Part shown: positions 42,324-53,407 of the stretch, one piece after another
Layout: the number at the start of each line of letters is the position of its first letter
Position numbering within the stretch: position 1 is the first letter of the stretch
DNA from: Paenibacillus sp.
GTDB lineage: Bacteria; Bacillota; Bacilli; Paenibacillales; NBRC-103111
Direction of reading: 5' to 3'
DNA length: 64,000 bases
Assembly (NCBI GenBank): GCA_031180825.1
Contig: JAPSLM010000010.1
Coordinates: 1 to 64,000, forward strand
Made by a program: the position numbers and the translations under genes
Notes under the pieces: model-generated
Database searches by the model: none
The model's input: the letters and a program-made list of their open reading frames with translations, nothing else
Told to the model about the DNA's origin: nothing

Positions 42324-43413
42324 GATAGTTGGTGAGTTTAACCAGACACAAATGGAGGCATGGGATGAGCTAGTCACGCATCATGGGTCTGCTTTTCAAT
42401 ACGCCTCCGTATTACAGGCATTAGAATCGAGTACCAAAGGTCGCTTTGCTCCGCGACACTTTATGTTATCCGCCGATGGGCAGTTGATGGCTGGAATTCC
42501 TGCCTATCTCTACGACTCCTGTCCGCGCCTGGATTATTACAAGCGGGCAAACATGGGGGCGCACATCCAAGACCGTATTCTACTATCCCACCACTTGATC
42601 GGTTGGTATGGGGAACCCATCGCACGTGATGAATCTTCTATGCGCCAAGTCGTGAGGGCCTTTTCCGAAGAAGCAGAAAAGGAAGAGGCCATCGCCTTTT
42701 TTGCGGGGATTGACCAGCGGAACGAGCAAACAATCCGAGTTTTACGAGAGGAGGGTTACGAGATTCAGCGTTTTCAAACAATTGTCGTGCGCAGTCTTGA
42801 GGGGATTGAAAGAGATCCTACTGCCGCTTTGTCGCATAAGCGACGGGGACGCGTTCGCAACCATTTGAAACATGCCTACAAAAATGGGGCGAGGGTCCGG
42901 GATGCTTTCGTGGAAGATTACGACTTGATTGTGAAGATGATCATGGGCATTTTGGAGGAAGACGGGGTGGCACCTGATGTATTACCGAGGGAATTTGTCT
43001 ACTCATTGTTGAACAGTCCGATTCCCGGTTTGAAGGTCTATATCGCCGTCGCACCCGACGATCAAGTGATCGGGGCGAAGCTTTACATTCGATGCGGCTC
43101 AATCGTATACGGTATGCTGAGCGGACATGACCGTAGTTTACTAAAGCAGTATCGTCAGTCCCACCTTCTTTACGATTATGGTATCCGTGCTGCAAAAGAC
43201 CAAGGTTGTGTGGAAATCCAAGCAGGTAGAAGTCCCTATGAAGTGAAAATGACCCATGGTTACAGGCCTGTGGCGATACTTTCAGCTGCGAAAGGGGCGA
43301 CACCAGAACAGCATGCTCGGACTGTGGAATGGGTGTCTTACTTGGCACAAAGACATCGAAAACAGTACGGCGAATGCTTTGACGAGTCCTTCTGGGAAAT
43401 TGAAGGATGGTAA
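42310..43413 (+). CDS. FemAB/GNAT-like acyl or aminoacyl transferase
   Basis: The 367-residue protein has the double-GNAT look of FemAB/PF13480-type proteins: AFQYASVLQALESSTKGRFA near the start, the basic helix SHKRRGRVRNHLKHAYKNGA near 185 and KVYIAVAPDDQVIGAKLYIR near 255. FemAB-like enzymes use aminoacyl-tRNA or acyl-CoA donors. ATG 42310 lies inside the end of the preceding gene (14-base overlap) after a GGGGGGAAGG site. It could attach an amino acid to the island's product. Confidence 0.65.
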   Translation: MSEIRIVGEFNQTQMEAWDELVTHHGSAFQYASVLQALESSTKGRFAPRHFMLSADGQLMAGIPAYLYDSCPRLDYYKRANMGAHIQDRILLSHHLIGWYGEPIARDESSMRQVVRAFSEEAEKEEAIAFFAGIDQRNEQTIRVLREEGYEIQRFQTIVVRSLEGIERDPTAALSHKRRGRVRNHLKHAYKNGARVRDAFVEDYDLIVKMIMGILEEDGVAPDVLPREFVYSLLNSPIPGLKVYIAVAPDDQVIGAKLYIRCGSIVYGMLSGHDRSLLKQYRQSHLLYDYGIRAAKDQGCVEIQAGRSPYEVKMTHGYRPVAILSAAKGATPEQHARTVEWVSYLAQRHRKQYGECFDESFWEIEGW

Positions 43414-43473
43414 GCCATAGAAGATATTTAGCAAGATAGATTGGTGTCTGAGCCCAAAAGGAAGGAGTTTTTC

Positions 43474-45348
43474 ATGCATTATATAGTAGTCTTCAAGCCG
43501 TGGCTATCCTATTTTGAGCCACTCATTCATGACCGTCCTCTAATCGGCGTGGATGATTTGACGGAACTTGAACAGTATCATGGCTTGCATGTTGTTGAAG
43601 CACATTCATTCTATCTGGTGGGGCCACCTTCCTTTGCAGACCCCTATCAAGCGTTATATTTACGCCAGCTCAGCGACGTTGCTGTAGGATTGTTGCCTGC
43701 TGAAGACGTTGAGAAGGCAATAAAACGGTGGAAGAGGAACCAAACCGTAGCCAAGCGAAGCGAAGATGTGATGATTTCACGCATAGATCATGGTGGACAG
43801 ATGAAGGCGCAGGGGCTCTCGATCTATTTAGAAGGATCGCTGCAAAATGCAGAGCAGACCCGTGGGATTCTGAGCACACCGTTACGGGTCCTTGCGGTGA
43901 CAGGACATGGTCGTGGCGATGTTGTTTATCTTCCACATCTGGTGTTGTGTGGGAAAAAAACAGATGCGGACGGAGGCGTCTACTCTGATTATCGCTTACC
44001 CTCTTGTTTCTACGATGGTGATTGTTTTTATCGTGGGTGTCCACAGTTTTCTGTTGACCAGTTAGATGTACAAATCCTGTTTCTTAACAACTGTGCAACC
44101 GTGAGCGGTGAGGAAGGCTTGTTTCATCATGACTTTACCCTTGATAGACGAATTTTAGAGAACGAACAGATTCACTTCTTTATCGGATCGCCAACCATTC
44201 GGCACGGGGAACACGGACAATCCTTATTGTTATCCTCTCTGACTAATGGAGGATATACACTTGGGGAAATCGTTACTTTGATTGATGATGTGATGGTATT
44301 AAAGGGGATAGATATGCCCTCCCTTTTGCTATATGGGGATCCGGGAATAAGGTTGCAGGAGCGGAGTCCTGAAGCAATCCAAGTGACGACCGCGGAGGGA
44401 TGGTTCCATTTAGAGAAGCCGGCCTCCGCTATCCTGATCTCATCTGCGGCTGACTCTGAAACGATTTATCAGGTTAAAGGCCCCATTGACGTTCACGTGC
44501 TGCCGACACGCCAAGGATATTTTGTTGTTGGTAATGGGCCGCTTCCTATCGGTGGGTATCAGATTAAGCGAGTAGCTCTAAACGAGATAATTGCCGACGC
44601 GCGTGAGCAACTGCTCAACGCTGTAAATCGAATCAAGCATGTCAAAATTCTTAATATCCATCCTGACAAACTGGCGGGACAGCTTAAAGATTTGGAGCAA
44701 TACACGGCACGTTTGCGAACTGAATTGCGCCACGCTATCGAGTATTCCTCAGTGGAGAGTTTTAACAGAACCTTGCAACTGGGAAAACGTGTTATAACCA
44801 AGATTGACGAGCTGATTCTCAAAAATCTAATAGATCGTTCAGCCCGTTCGACCTTTCATCTGATTGATAATTACCGTCACGAATGCACATATTCGTTAGC
44901 ACCGCAGCAGGAACATGTCTGTGACTACTGCGGACGTTCGATCCGAACACTGCTCTGGAAGCACCGCTTATTGGAGGACTTTGGACGGATTAGTCTTCAC
45001 TGTACGGGATGTGGGTATTTATCCGATCATCCGGCAGATTCGCTGCTGAGAGCGAAACTGGTTTCAGAAACGGACAACCCAATGCTTGGCACACGTATTT
45101 GTGTGCGAATGGAGCTGGAAGACAAAGCACCACTGAATAGTTTGTTAGCCGTTATGATTCTCGATACATCGAGGTACGGAGTACCAAAGGTAGCGGATAG
45201 TTGCGTTGTTGAGCAGGAAGCGACAACCTTTCATTTTCATTTGACAATTCCCAAGGAATTGCCGCCTCATCATTTCCCCGTTAAAGCTGTTTTGGTACAT
45301 CAGGGTAAGATCCACACGTGGGGTAGTAACTTGTGGATCAGAAAATAA
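43474..45348 (+). CDS. Caspase-fold (CHAT/C25-like) putative peptidase with zinc ribbon
   Basis: The 624-residue protein shows a His after a strand (LRVLAVTGHGRGDVVYLPHL, near residue 147) and a Cys after a second strand (VQILFLNNCATVSGEEGLF, near 208). This is the His-Cys dyad pattern of clan CD peptidases. A coiled middle part (about 360-475) and a zinc ribbon (CDYCGRSIRTLLWKH then CTGCGYLSDHP) follow, and a beta-rich end. AAGGAAGGAG precedes ATG 43474. I do not recognise the family as a whole. No obvious peptide substrate gene is nearby. Confidence 0.6.
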   Translation: MHYIVVFKPWLSYFEPLIHDRPLIGVDDLTELEQYHGLHVVEAHSFYLVGPPSFADPYQALYLRQLSDVAVGLLPAEDVEKAIKRWKRNQTVAKRSEDVMISRIDHGGQMKAQGLSIYLEGSLQNAEQTRGILSTPLRVLAVTGHGRGDVVYLPHLVLCGKKTDADGGVYSDYRLPSCFYDGDCFYRGCPQFSVDQLDVQILFLNNCATVSGEEGLFHHDFTLDRRILENEQIHFFIGSPTIRHGEHGQSLLLSSLTNGGYTLGEIVTLIDDVMVLKGIDMPSLLLYGDPGIRLQERSPEAIQVTTAEGWFHLEKPASAILISSAADSETIYQVKGPIDVHVLPTRQGYFVVGNGPLPIGGYQIKRVALNEIIADAREQLLNAVNRIKHVKILNIHPDKLAGQLKDLEQYTARLRTELRHAIEYSSVESFNRTLQLGKRVITKIDELILKNLIDRSARSTFHLIDNYRHECTYSLAPQQEHVCDYCGRSIRTLLWKHRLLEDFGRISLHCTGCGYLSDHPADSLLRAKLVSETDNPMLGTRICVRMELEDKAPLNSLLAVMILDTSRYGVPKVADSCVVEQEATTFHFHLTIPKELPPHHFPVKAVLVHQGKIHTWGSNLWIRK

Positions 45349-45404
45349 AAACAACTATAGAAAGCAGAGTGGCAAGTATTGGGGATGATGCAGCTCTTTC
45401 GTTG

Positions 45405-46592
45405 TTAACTCCATTCGCAATTCTGTTCCACCCATAACTTCGCAGCCGCTAAACGTTCTACCACCTCTGATTCGGTTTCACCTGAGACGAGAAGTAAAGC
45501 CAGTGTATCTGTACTACCGGCAGGGGCTGCGTAAGTCTTCCCCGGTTGTCCTAGAGCTGCGTATCCACAAACCCAGCCGTATGGAATTTTCTCTGGCATC
45601 GACTGAAGGACACCTTCCCGGGGAGGAACGATAACCCAGCCGTATAGCAATGGTCCTCTCGTATATACTTGTTCCTCCAATAGATTACATTGACCGAGAA
45701 TCCATAGAAGGGTAATATCTACCCCGTAGGAGAGAAGACCTAAGTCGTTCATTCCAGCCCCTCCAGTACGTGAGGCGACTTCACATAGGACGAGCCTGTC
45801 ATCTGGCGTATGAAAGACTTCCGTATGGAACGTTGTTGTCGGCGGCATCGGCATCGCTGAGAATAAGGATTCGGCAAAAGCGTATAAGCGTTTAGACAGA
45901 GGATGGGAACCAGCTAATTGATAATTAGCAACGGTTTTGCCGTCTTGAAAATCCAAGCACGGGTGAAAATAACATCCTGCCCAGTATAGGACGATCCGGC
46001 CATTATGATAGAGCCCGTCTATCGTGTACATGTCACCGTCCACAAACTCTTCAATTTCATAGCCGGGTGCGAAAGATTTCGCAAGATAGGCAATGAGATC
46101 ATCTTCTTCACGTAAGATCGTCACCCCGCGGGAATCCGCTCCGTCAACAGGCTTAATAACACAGGGATACCCATTTGTATCAATAAAGGTAATGACGTCC
46201 AGCGGAGTTTCGATATTAGCATATGCAGGTATTTGTACCGCTTGACGTGCATAGTCCTTCATTATCACTTTATTGCGAAAAGCGGTTGCGCTTTTTACAT
46301 TTTGACCCGTAATCCCAAAAAGTTCCCGTAATTGCGCAGCTCTAATTAAGTCAAATTCGAATGTGGCAACAAGGTGCTTCACTGGATTTTTTTTGTGTAA
46401 GTTAACCGCATGTCGTTCGACATTCCCATTTCGGCTGAAATTGGAAATATACTCAACAGAGGCATAATCCCCTGTAATCTCGCCTTTTTGATGAGATGTT
46501 AGTAAGAACATAGGTTCTTTTGTATAGGGACGCAAAATGTTCCCATAAGGAGCTCTTGTTGGGGGATATTGGTTTAAAATTAATATGGCCAC
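45405..46592 (-). CDS. ATP-grasp ligase (carboxylate-amine/amino acid ligase type)
   Basis: The 395-residue protein has an ATP-grasp core: FRNKVIMKDYARQAVQIPAY near residue 107, the ATP-binding strand YPCVIKPVDGADSRGVTILR near 140, EIEEFVDGDMYTIDGLYHNG near 175 and the metal ligands in VLCEVASRTGGAGMND near 270 (E and N). Such enzymes make peptide or amide bonds through acyl phosphate. GTG 46592 follows AGGAGG. It is convergent with the caspase-like gene and has its own promoter region beside the right repeat. Confidence 0.85.
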   Translation of the reverse strand: MAILILNQYPPTRAPYGNILRPYTKEPMFLLTSHQKGEITGDYASVEYISNFSRNGNVERHAVNLHKKNPVKHLVATFEFDLIRAAQLRELFGITGQNVKSATAFRNKVIMKDYARQAVQIPAYANIETPLDVITFIDTNGYPCVIKPVDGADSRGVTILREEDDLIAYLAKSFAPGYEIEEFVDGDMYTIDGLYHNGRIVLYWAGCYFHPCLDFQDGKTVANYQLAGSHPLSKRLYAFAESLFSAMPMPPTTTFHTEVFHTPDDRLVLCEVASRTGGAGMNDLGLLSYGVDITLLWILGQCNLLEEQVYTRGPLLYGWVIVPPREGVLQSMPEKIPYGWVCGYAALGQPGKTYAAPAGSTDTLALLLVSGETESEVVERLAAAKLWVEQNCEWS

Positions 46593-46782
46593 TATGATGA
46601 CCTCCTATTAATAGTCAAGAGATTTGGGTGTATCATGACTAGAAAAAGGTATCTGTTAAATTATAGTAGAAATCGACGATATAATCAATTATTGGAAAAA
46701 TAGATTATAATTCAAGGTGTACGCACAATTGGCCCTGCCTACAAACAGATTGGAACTGGAGCAGCATCTATGGTGCCGATCA
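46593..46782. other. AT-rich edge of the island
   Basis: This 190-base stretch lies between the ATP-grasp start and the right repeat. It should hold the minus-strand promoter of the ligase gene. I see no gene, transposase relic or attachment-site signature in it. Confidence 0.4.
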
Positions 46783-46870
46783 CCTTCCATGCTGCGCCCG
46801 TAACGCCTGTCAGGAAGTACATGTTAAGAAACAGACTATTTTCGCCGTGAAAGGCGATCATTGAAAGCAC

Positions 46871-46899
46871 TTGCATCTTTGGTGGAAATGGTGTAAATT
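46871..46899 (+). promoter_or_regulatory. Promoter of the proS T-box leader
   Basis: TTGCAT (46871-46876), 17 bases, TAAATT (46894-46899), matching the left copy in both boxes and spacing. Confidence 0.6.
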
Positions 46900-46905
46900 G
46901 GAACA

Positions 46906-48940
<2,035 letters not shown>

Positions 48941-49002
48941 CAGAAGTGACGGATCGCTTGGAATAGCTGTACCCAAATCAAGATGCCGAGGAGGAATTCA
49001 AA

Positions 49003-49269
49003 TTGCAAACCGTTTCGGATTATTTGTTTATCGCCTCATTGCTGACGCTGATTTTGAATTTTTTGCTCGTGGGCGGAGGAGGGCGAGGAGTCACATATAA
49101 CGGCGGATCCGCGGAAGCGCATTACGCCACGGATTTGCAGATGCAGCAGGACCCTGGTAAAGTATTCAAACGACAGGACAGCGTGGTAAAAAGATACTTC
49201 AAGTCCAAGCTGTTTTGGATTTCTGTGGCAGGCATCATCATTTCGGTGATATTGTCGGAAATAGGATAA
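49003..49269 (+). CDS. Small two-helix membrane protein (DUF3899-like)
   Basis: This 88-residue protein has one hydrophobic helix at each end (YLFIASLLTLILNFLLVGGG and FWISVAGIIISVILSEIG) with a charged middle. The start is TTG with GAGGAGG upstream. The layout resembles DUF3899 proteins, but the match is only by look. Function unknown. Confidence 0.6.
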   Translation: MQTVSDYLFIASLLTLILNFLLVGGGGRGVTYNGGSAEAHYATDLQMQQDPGKVFKRQDSVVKRYFKSKLFWISVAGIIISVILSEIG

Positions 49270-49305
49270 TAAGTAAGGCGCAACAAGGCAAGGAGGCACA
49301 CGTAC

Positions 49306-50151
49306 ATGATTCGAATCGGCTTGGCCGGGTGGGGCGACCATAGCGAATTATACGAGCAGGGCCTCCCGGCCCGCGATAAACTGAAGGTGTACGGTCGGTA
49401 CTTTTCGCTCGTCGAGGTAGACAGCTCGTTCTATGCGGTGCAGTCGCCCGCCAACTTCGAGCGGTGGGCCGGGGATACGCCGGACGGCTTCGCGTTCGTG
49501 GTCAAGGCCTACCAAGGCATGACCGGGCATCAGCGCGGGAGTAATCCCTTCGAGGATGCGGACCATATGTTTCAAGTGTTCCGCGAATCGGTCGAGCCCT
49601 TGCGGACGGCGGGCAAGCTGAAGGCGGTGCTGTTCCAGTACCCGCCCTGGTTCGACTGCAACCGGCTGAACGTCGAGCAGCTTCGGGAAGCGAAGCGGCG
49701 GATGGGCGACCTGCCCGTGGCGCTGGAATTCCGTCATCAGAGCTGGTTTGACGGAGAGATGAAGGCGAAAACGCTGGCCTTTATGGAAAAAGAAGGATGG
49801 ATCCACAGCGTCTGCGACGAGCCGCAGGCCGGCGTCGGCTCGGTGCCGACCGTGCTGCATCCGACGGACCCGGATGTCACGATCGTCCGTATGCACGGCC
49901 GCAACGCGGCTAACTGGAACCAAGGAGGCGGTCCGAACTGGCGTGAGGTCCGCTACTTGTACCGGTATAACGCGGACGAGCTTGCGGAGTGGAAGGAGCA
50001 TCTCGCAAAGCTGCAAGAGTGGAGCAAGGAAATTTGCGTTATTTTCAACAACAACTCGGGTGGCGACGCCGCGACGAATGCGATGCAACTGCTGGAACTG
50101 CTCGGTTTGCCGACGAAGCCGTTTGCCCCGCGGCAGTTGGATTTATTTTGA
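49306..50151 (+). CDS. DUF72 (YecE-like) family protein
   Basis: The 281-residue protein has the DUF72 TIM-barrel pattern: GLAGWGDHSELY at the start, VEVDSSFYAVQSPANFERWA near residue 45, FAFVVKAYQGMTGHQ near 64, LPVALEFRHQSWFDGEM near 138 and VIFNNNSGGDAATNAMQLLE near the end. The reaction is unknown. AAGGAGG precedes ATG 49306. Confidence 0.9.
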   Translation: MIRIGLAGWGDHSELYEQGLPARDKLKVYGRYFSLVEVDSSFYAVQSPANFERWAGDTPDGFAFVVKAYQGMTGHQRGSNPFEDADHMFQVFRESVEPLRTAGKLKAVLFQYPPWFDCNRLNVEQLREAKRRMGDLPVALEFRHQSWFDGEMKAKTLAFMEKEGWIHSVCDEPQAGVGSVPTVLHPTDPDVTIVRMHGRNAANWNQGGGPNWREVRYLYRYNADELAEWKEHLAKLQEWSKEICVIFNNNSGGDAATNAMQLLELLGLPTKPFAPRQLDLF

Positions 50152-50158
50152 GACAGGC

Positions 50159-50197
50159 TCAGGCCCGGGTGTTCCGGGTTTGGGCCTACTTTTGTGT
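50159..50197 (+). terminator. Terminator after the DUF72 gene
   Basis: AGGCCC and GGGCCT arms with an inner CCGGG..CCGGG region are followed by ACTTTTGTG. It lies eight bases after the stop. Confidence 0.5.
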
Positions 50198-50284
50198 CTC
50201 GACGGGATGGAGCAAAAAGGATTTAACTTACTGGCTCTGTTTTGACAACTATCTTGCTATCACAAAACTTAAAGGTTGAGCATT

Positions 50285-50641
50285 ATGATAAAAAAAGGCT
50301 ACTTCATAGACAAAGAAAAAAATCAGATTTATAACGACGAAATATTAGTTTCAAGTAAGTTTTACTCTAATAATCCTACGTTACAGGAACTTGAACAAAT
50401 GATTTATAATGGCGAGATAGAAGAAATATTCATCTATAACTATCAAACAGAACAGAAAATCATATTAGAACCTTTACCCATAAATGATGTTAAGTCTGAA
50501 TGGAAAACAAAGTATAAAAATAATATCAGTCTTAATTATGAAGCGTATTTAGATGATTTCCCTAATGGATACTGCTTTTTTGTTGAACTTTGGGAAAGCA
50601 AAAAAGGAACTGCTTTTTTGGTGTTATTTCACCATCACTAA
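50285..50641 (+). CDS. Hypothetical protein of the low-GC patch
   Basis: This 118-residue acidic protein starts [20 protein letters not shown]. It has no signal or membrane helix. AAAGGTTGAG lies before ATG 50285. GC content is far lower than the flanking DUF72 gene. Size and neighbours would fit an immunity protein, but no family is recognised. Confidence 0.55.
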   Translation: MIKKGYFIDKEKNQIYNDEILVSSKFYSNNPTLQELEQMIYNGEIEEIFIYNYQTEQKIILEPLPINDVKSEWKTKYKNNISLNYEAYLDDFPNGYCFFVELWESKKGTAFLVLFHHH

Positions 50642-51093
50642 AGTCCTAAAAAGATAGATGAAAAATGTATTATTGGCGTTCGGAAAAGCCTTTACTGAAG
50701 GCTTCCTTCCCGATATTTACATCAAAAAATGAACATTTACATTAGAAAACGTTTGTTCCTCCTGCTTAAATTCAGGGGAAGGTTTATCAGTTTCAACAGG
50801 TTTATTGTCATTATTAGTTGTAATCGGACTTGGTGTAGGTGGCTCTATGTTGATTTTGTTAATGATTGGCTTGTTCAGCCCGTAGAAAATAGTGCTACAA
50901 GTATTAAAGATAATATTAATGTCTAACGTTTCTTTATGTTGATTATCTTTGAACATCTGTCTTGCATTATATATTCTTCGAGTTTTCTGTACTTCTAAAT
51001 GACTTCGCCTTCGGATTTTCCTTCAAAACCTAATCTAGAAATGTTGATGCTGATACAAGATTCTACCCCGTAGAGGCTGGGAGTGAAGTGTAC
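50642..51093. other. Low-GC stretch without a confident gene
   Basis: A minus-strand frame at 50717-50956 encodes 79 residues with a proline/threonine-rich part (KINIEPPTPSPITTNNDNKP). It might be a small spore or surface peptide, but I see no clear ribosome binding site. A small hairpin AAGCCTT-N5-AAGGCTT lies at about 50686-50704. Nothing else is clear. Confidence 0.3.
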
Positions 51094-51432
51094 ATGAGAA
51101 TTTTAAAAAAAGAAGAGATTACCAATTATGTTTCTGATGAAAAATTGCGGAGTTTCTATAACGACACTATTACCGATGCTCATTTAAACGAACGGTTAGC
51201 GTATTATTCTTATTTGAAAAGCAATACCAGTTCAATCTCTCTGGATAAACCAAGTATTTATTACAGCATCTATTACTGGTACGTCCAGTTTAAGGAACGG
51301 TACTTTGAAGTATATGGGCATGATGCAGGGATGGAGCAAGAAGGATTCAAATTATTGGAAGAGCTAGACGATCAACTTGAGGAAGGCGTGAATTGGGGGC
51401 TAATTGAAAAAATCGAACTGAAGTCGGTTTAA
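51094..51432 (+). CDS. Hypothetical protein of the low-GC patch
   Basis: This 112-residue, acidic, tyrosine-rich soluble protein starts MRILKKEEITNYVSDEKLRS. ATG 51094 follows GGGAGTG; GTG 51088 is an alternative. It lies just before the next gene (16 bases), so they are likely co-transcribed. Unknown family. Confidence 0.55.
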   Translation: MRILKKEEITNYVSDEKLRSFYNDTITDAHLNERLAYYSYLKSNTSSISLDKPSIYYSIYYWYVQFKERYFEVYGHDAGMEQEGFKLLEELDDQLEEGVNWGLIEKIELKSV

Positions 51433-51448
51433 TGAAGGGAAGAATAGC

Positions 51449-52357
51449 GTGGAATTATCTTATTATTTCTACACTGATTTTCAAACCAGAGAAGAAATAG
51501 ATGAATTTTTACTGGAGCAAGCGAGAAAGGCAGTTGAGGATCGGGCTGATTTTAAAATTAGCAGGCAGGAGGAGAGTGAAGAGGGCGAAGGAGATACGCT
51601 GGATTTTATCTGCAAATCCTTTTGTGTCAGTACGAATTTAAGCTTCGTCCAAGATATAGCCAAAGAATTTGATCTCGATGTAAATTTTCGCTTGTGGATC
51701 AGCGTTTATCCTAGTGGAGGCGCGAAGTTTATCCAGTTCATAGGTAACTTACTGAGTGGGACAAAGGGAGATGCTATATTGCTAGACGAACATGATATTA
51801 AAGTGCTGGAAAGAAGACGCGAATCTCTAGCCGTGAATAACTATTATTTTGATGGAGATTTTAGCAACCTCGGGCTTCCTTATGCAAACGGGTTTTACCA
51901 AAAATTCGTGCTGCAGATAGACAGTGGTAATGAAAGCAATGATGTTATACAAATGTTAAAACCTGAAATCATTCATATGGCTAACGATTGTATTGACGAA
52001 GGCAAAATGAATCTAATCGAAGATCCTGATATTCGATCCGAGTTCGGGATTTGCTGGAATGATTTCAAAGTAGATGTGCAAAAGAGGGGAAAAGGAATAA
52101 ATCATGTTGGTCAAGTGATAAGTATATCCGGCGGGCATATTTATACCGATCAGCATAATCCCGGTTTAAAAGTAATGATGAATTTCTTCAAACGGGTACT
52201 GGAACGTTTTGAAGGTGATTGCGAACTAAGGATTAAAGAAGGATACCTGATCAGGGATTATAGAGAAATTGTTTTATTGGAAAGAACAGATGGTGTGATA
52301 ACCGTAAATGAAAAAGCGAAGGAAAAAAGTTTATTAGACGAAGTTGGTCTTGGTTGA
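51449..52357 (+). CDS. Hypothetical protein of the low-GC patch
   Basis: This 302-residue soluble acidic protein starts MELSYYFYTDFQTREEIDEF with a GTG codon after GAAGGGAAG. It has two ferredoxin-like stretches by look (FRLWISVYPSGGAKFIQFIG; LVQIDSGNES-type strand later) and a final EREVVLLERTDG-like segment, but no motif I can name. An immunity role is possible from context only. Confidence 0.55.
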   Translation: MELSYYFYTDFQTREEIDEFLLEQARKAVEDRADFKISRQEESEEGEGDTLDFICKSFCVSTNLSFVQDIAKEFDLDVNFRLWISVYPSGGAKFIQFIGNLLSGTKGDAILLDEHDIKVLERRRESLAVNNYYFDGDFSNLGLPYANGFYQKFVLQIDSGNESNDVIQMLKPEIIHMANDCIDEGKMNLIEDPDIRSEFGICWNDFKVDVQKRGKGINHVGQVISISGGHIYTDQHNPGLKVMMNFFKRVLERFEGDCELRIKEGYLIRDYREIVLLERTDGVITVNEKAKEKSLLDEVGLG

Positions 52358-52388
52358 ACAGGATCTATTCACTTGAAAGGTGAAGAAT

Positions 52389-52886
52389 ATGAATGAACTA
52401 TTAATCAAAAAAATAGATAAAATTATGGAGATTTTAAGTGATGACTACCCGCTAAGTCTGACCTACGGTGAAATTGTTAAAGATACTGCCGGGGAACAAT
52501 TCACAAAAATCGATAATAGTATTTTGGAGGATTATTACTTTATTACGAATAGATATGAGAGATTAATTGGAGGAGTTATCAATGTATATAGCCAACGGAA
52601 AGTTGACAAAATTCAATTTTATGCGGAGGAAATGCTACAGTTTGATGGTGAGTGGATTTTTATAGGGAAAATTGAAAGATACCCCTTGTTTATTAATAAG
52701 GTAGATGGTCATGTAACTTGCTTATTTGGAGAACCATTAGATCAAGATTATGTCTTGAAGCCATATGGAGACTTCAATAATTTTTTACTTAACTATTTTT
52801 TAGGGGAACAATATGGAGAAATTGGGTTGAAGCTTGTTGAATCTGGAGGGAGTATAGATACCTTTGGCTCTAAAGATGATGAATGA
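52389..52886 (+). CDS. SUKH/SMI1-KNR4-like protein, probable immunity protein
   Basis: The 165-residue protein has a pattern like SUKH-fold proteins: a strand pair YFITNRYERLIGGVINVYSQ, then GEWIFIGKIERYPLFINKVD followed by the final helix YGDFNNFLLNYFLGEQYGEI. SUKH proteins commonly neutralise polymorphic toxins. No toxin gene is in view. AAAGGTGA precedes ATG 52389; it follows the previous gene by 31 bases. Confidence 0.5.
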   Translation: MNELLIKKIDKIMEILSDDYPLSLTYGEIVKDTAGEQFTKIDNSILEDYYFITNRYERLIGGVINVYSQRKVDKIQFYAEEMLQFDGEWIFIGKIERYPLFINKVDGHVTCLFGEPLDQDYVLKPYGDFNNFLLNYFLGEQYGEIGLKLVESGGSIDTFGSKDDE

Positions 52887-53407
52887 TATAAAGTGTTAGA
52901 AGGGAATCATTTATTATAATACTCAACTATTTCGAACTCCAGAACTTGTGCCATTGGAGCGATAAACGGAAAAACTGCTGACTTTTTTGAAAGTATATTT
53001 ACCTCGGGTGATTTTTACGCACTATTCATTGCAAAATTATAGAATAAAACGAAATTGCTACAAGCAGAACTACTAGTCGACGAGAGAATCCCTCCACAAG
53101 AAAGATGTATACAACATTATTGCCGATATTTTTATTTACAGTTTTGATAGTTTGGATTTAAAAAATTCAATCTCTTAAACAACATTTTAGTGAAGGGGGT
53201 AAGTTTCAGAAATGTTAAGGGCATTGAGAATGCTGACAATGTAGGTCAACAACTGATAACAAGCAAAACGGTAAAAAGCTTATTCTGACTTGAACTATAA
53301 GTAGGAATAAGCTTATTTTTTACATACTCCTTTTTAGGAGGGGGAGCTTTTACCGGTTCCGTGAATCATTGGGTGCATTTCAATCAGGTAATGTCGCCCA
53401 ATAAAGA
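52887..53407. other. Low-GC non-coding stretch
   Basis: No frame with a start site is convincing here. A terminator-like hairpin AAAAGCTTATTC..GAATAAGCTT with flanking A and T runs lies at about 53274-53322 and could act in both directions. Short stretches look like broken coding sequence. Confidence 0.4.
53274..53322. terminator. Bidirectional terminator-like hairpin
   Basis: A 12-base stem with an 18-20-base loop is flanked by A-run and T-run on opposite sides. It lies about 80 bases past the stop of the converging Cro/CI-type gene. Confidence 0.5.
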
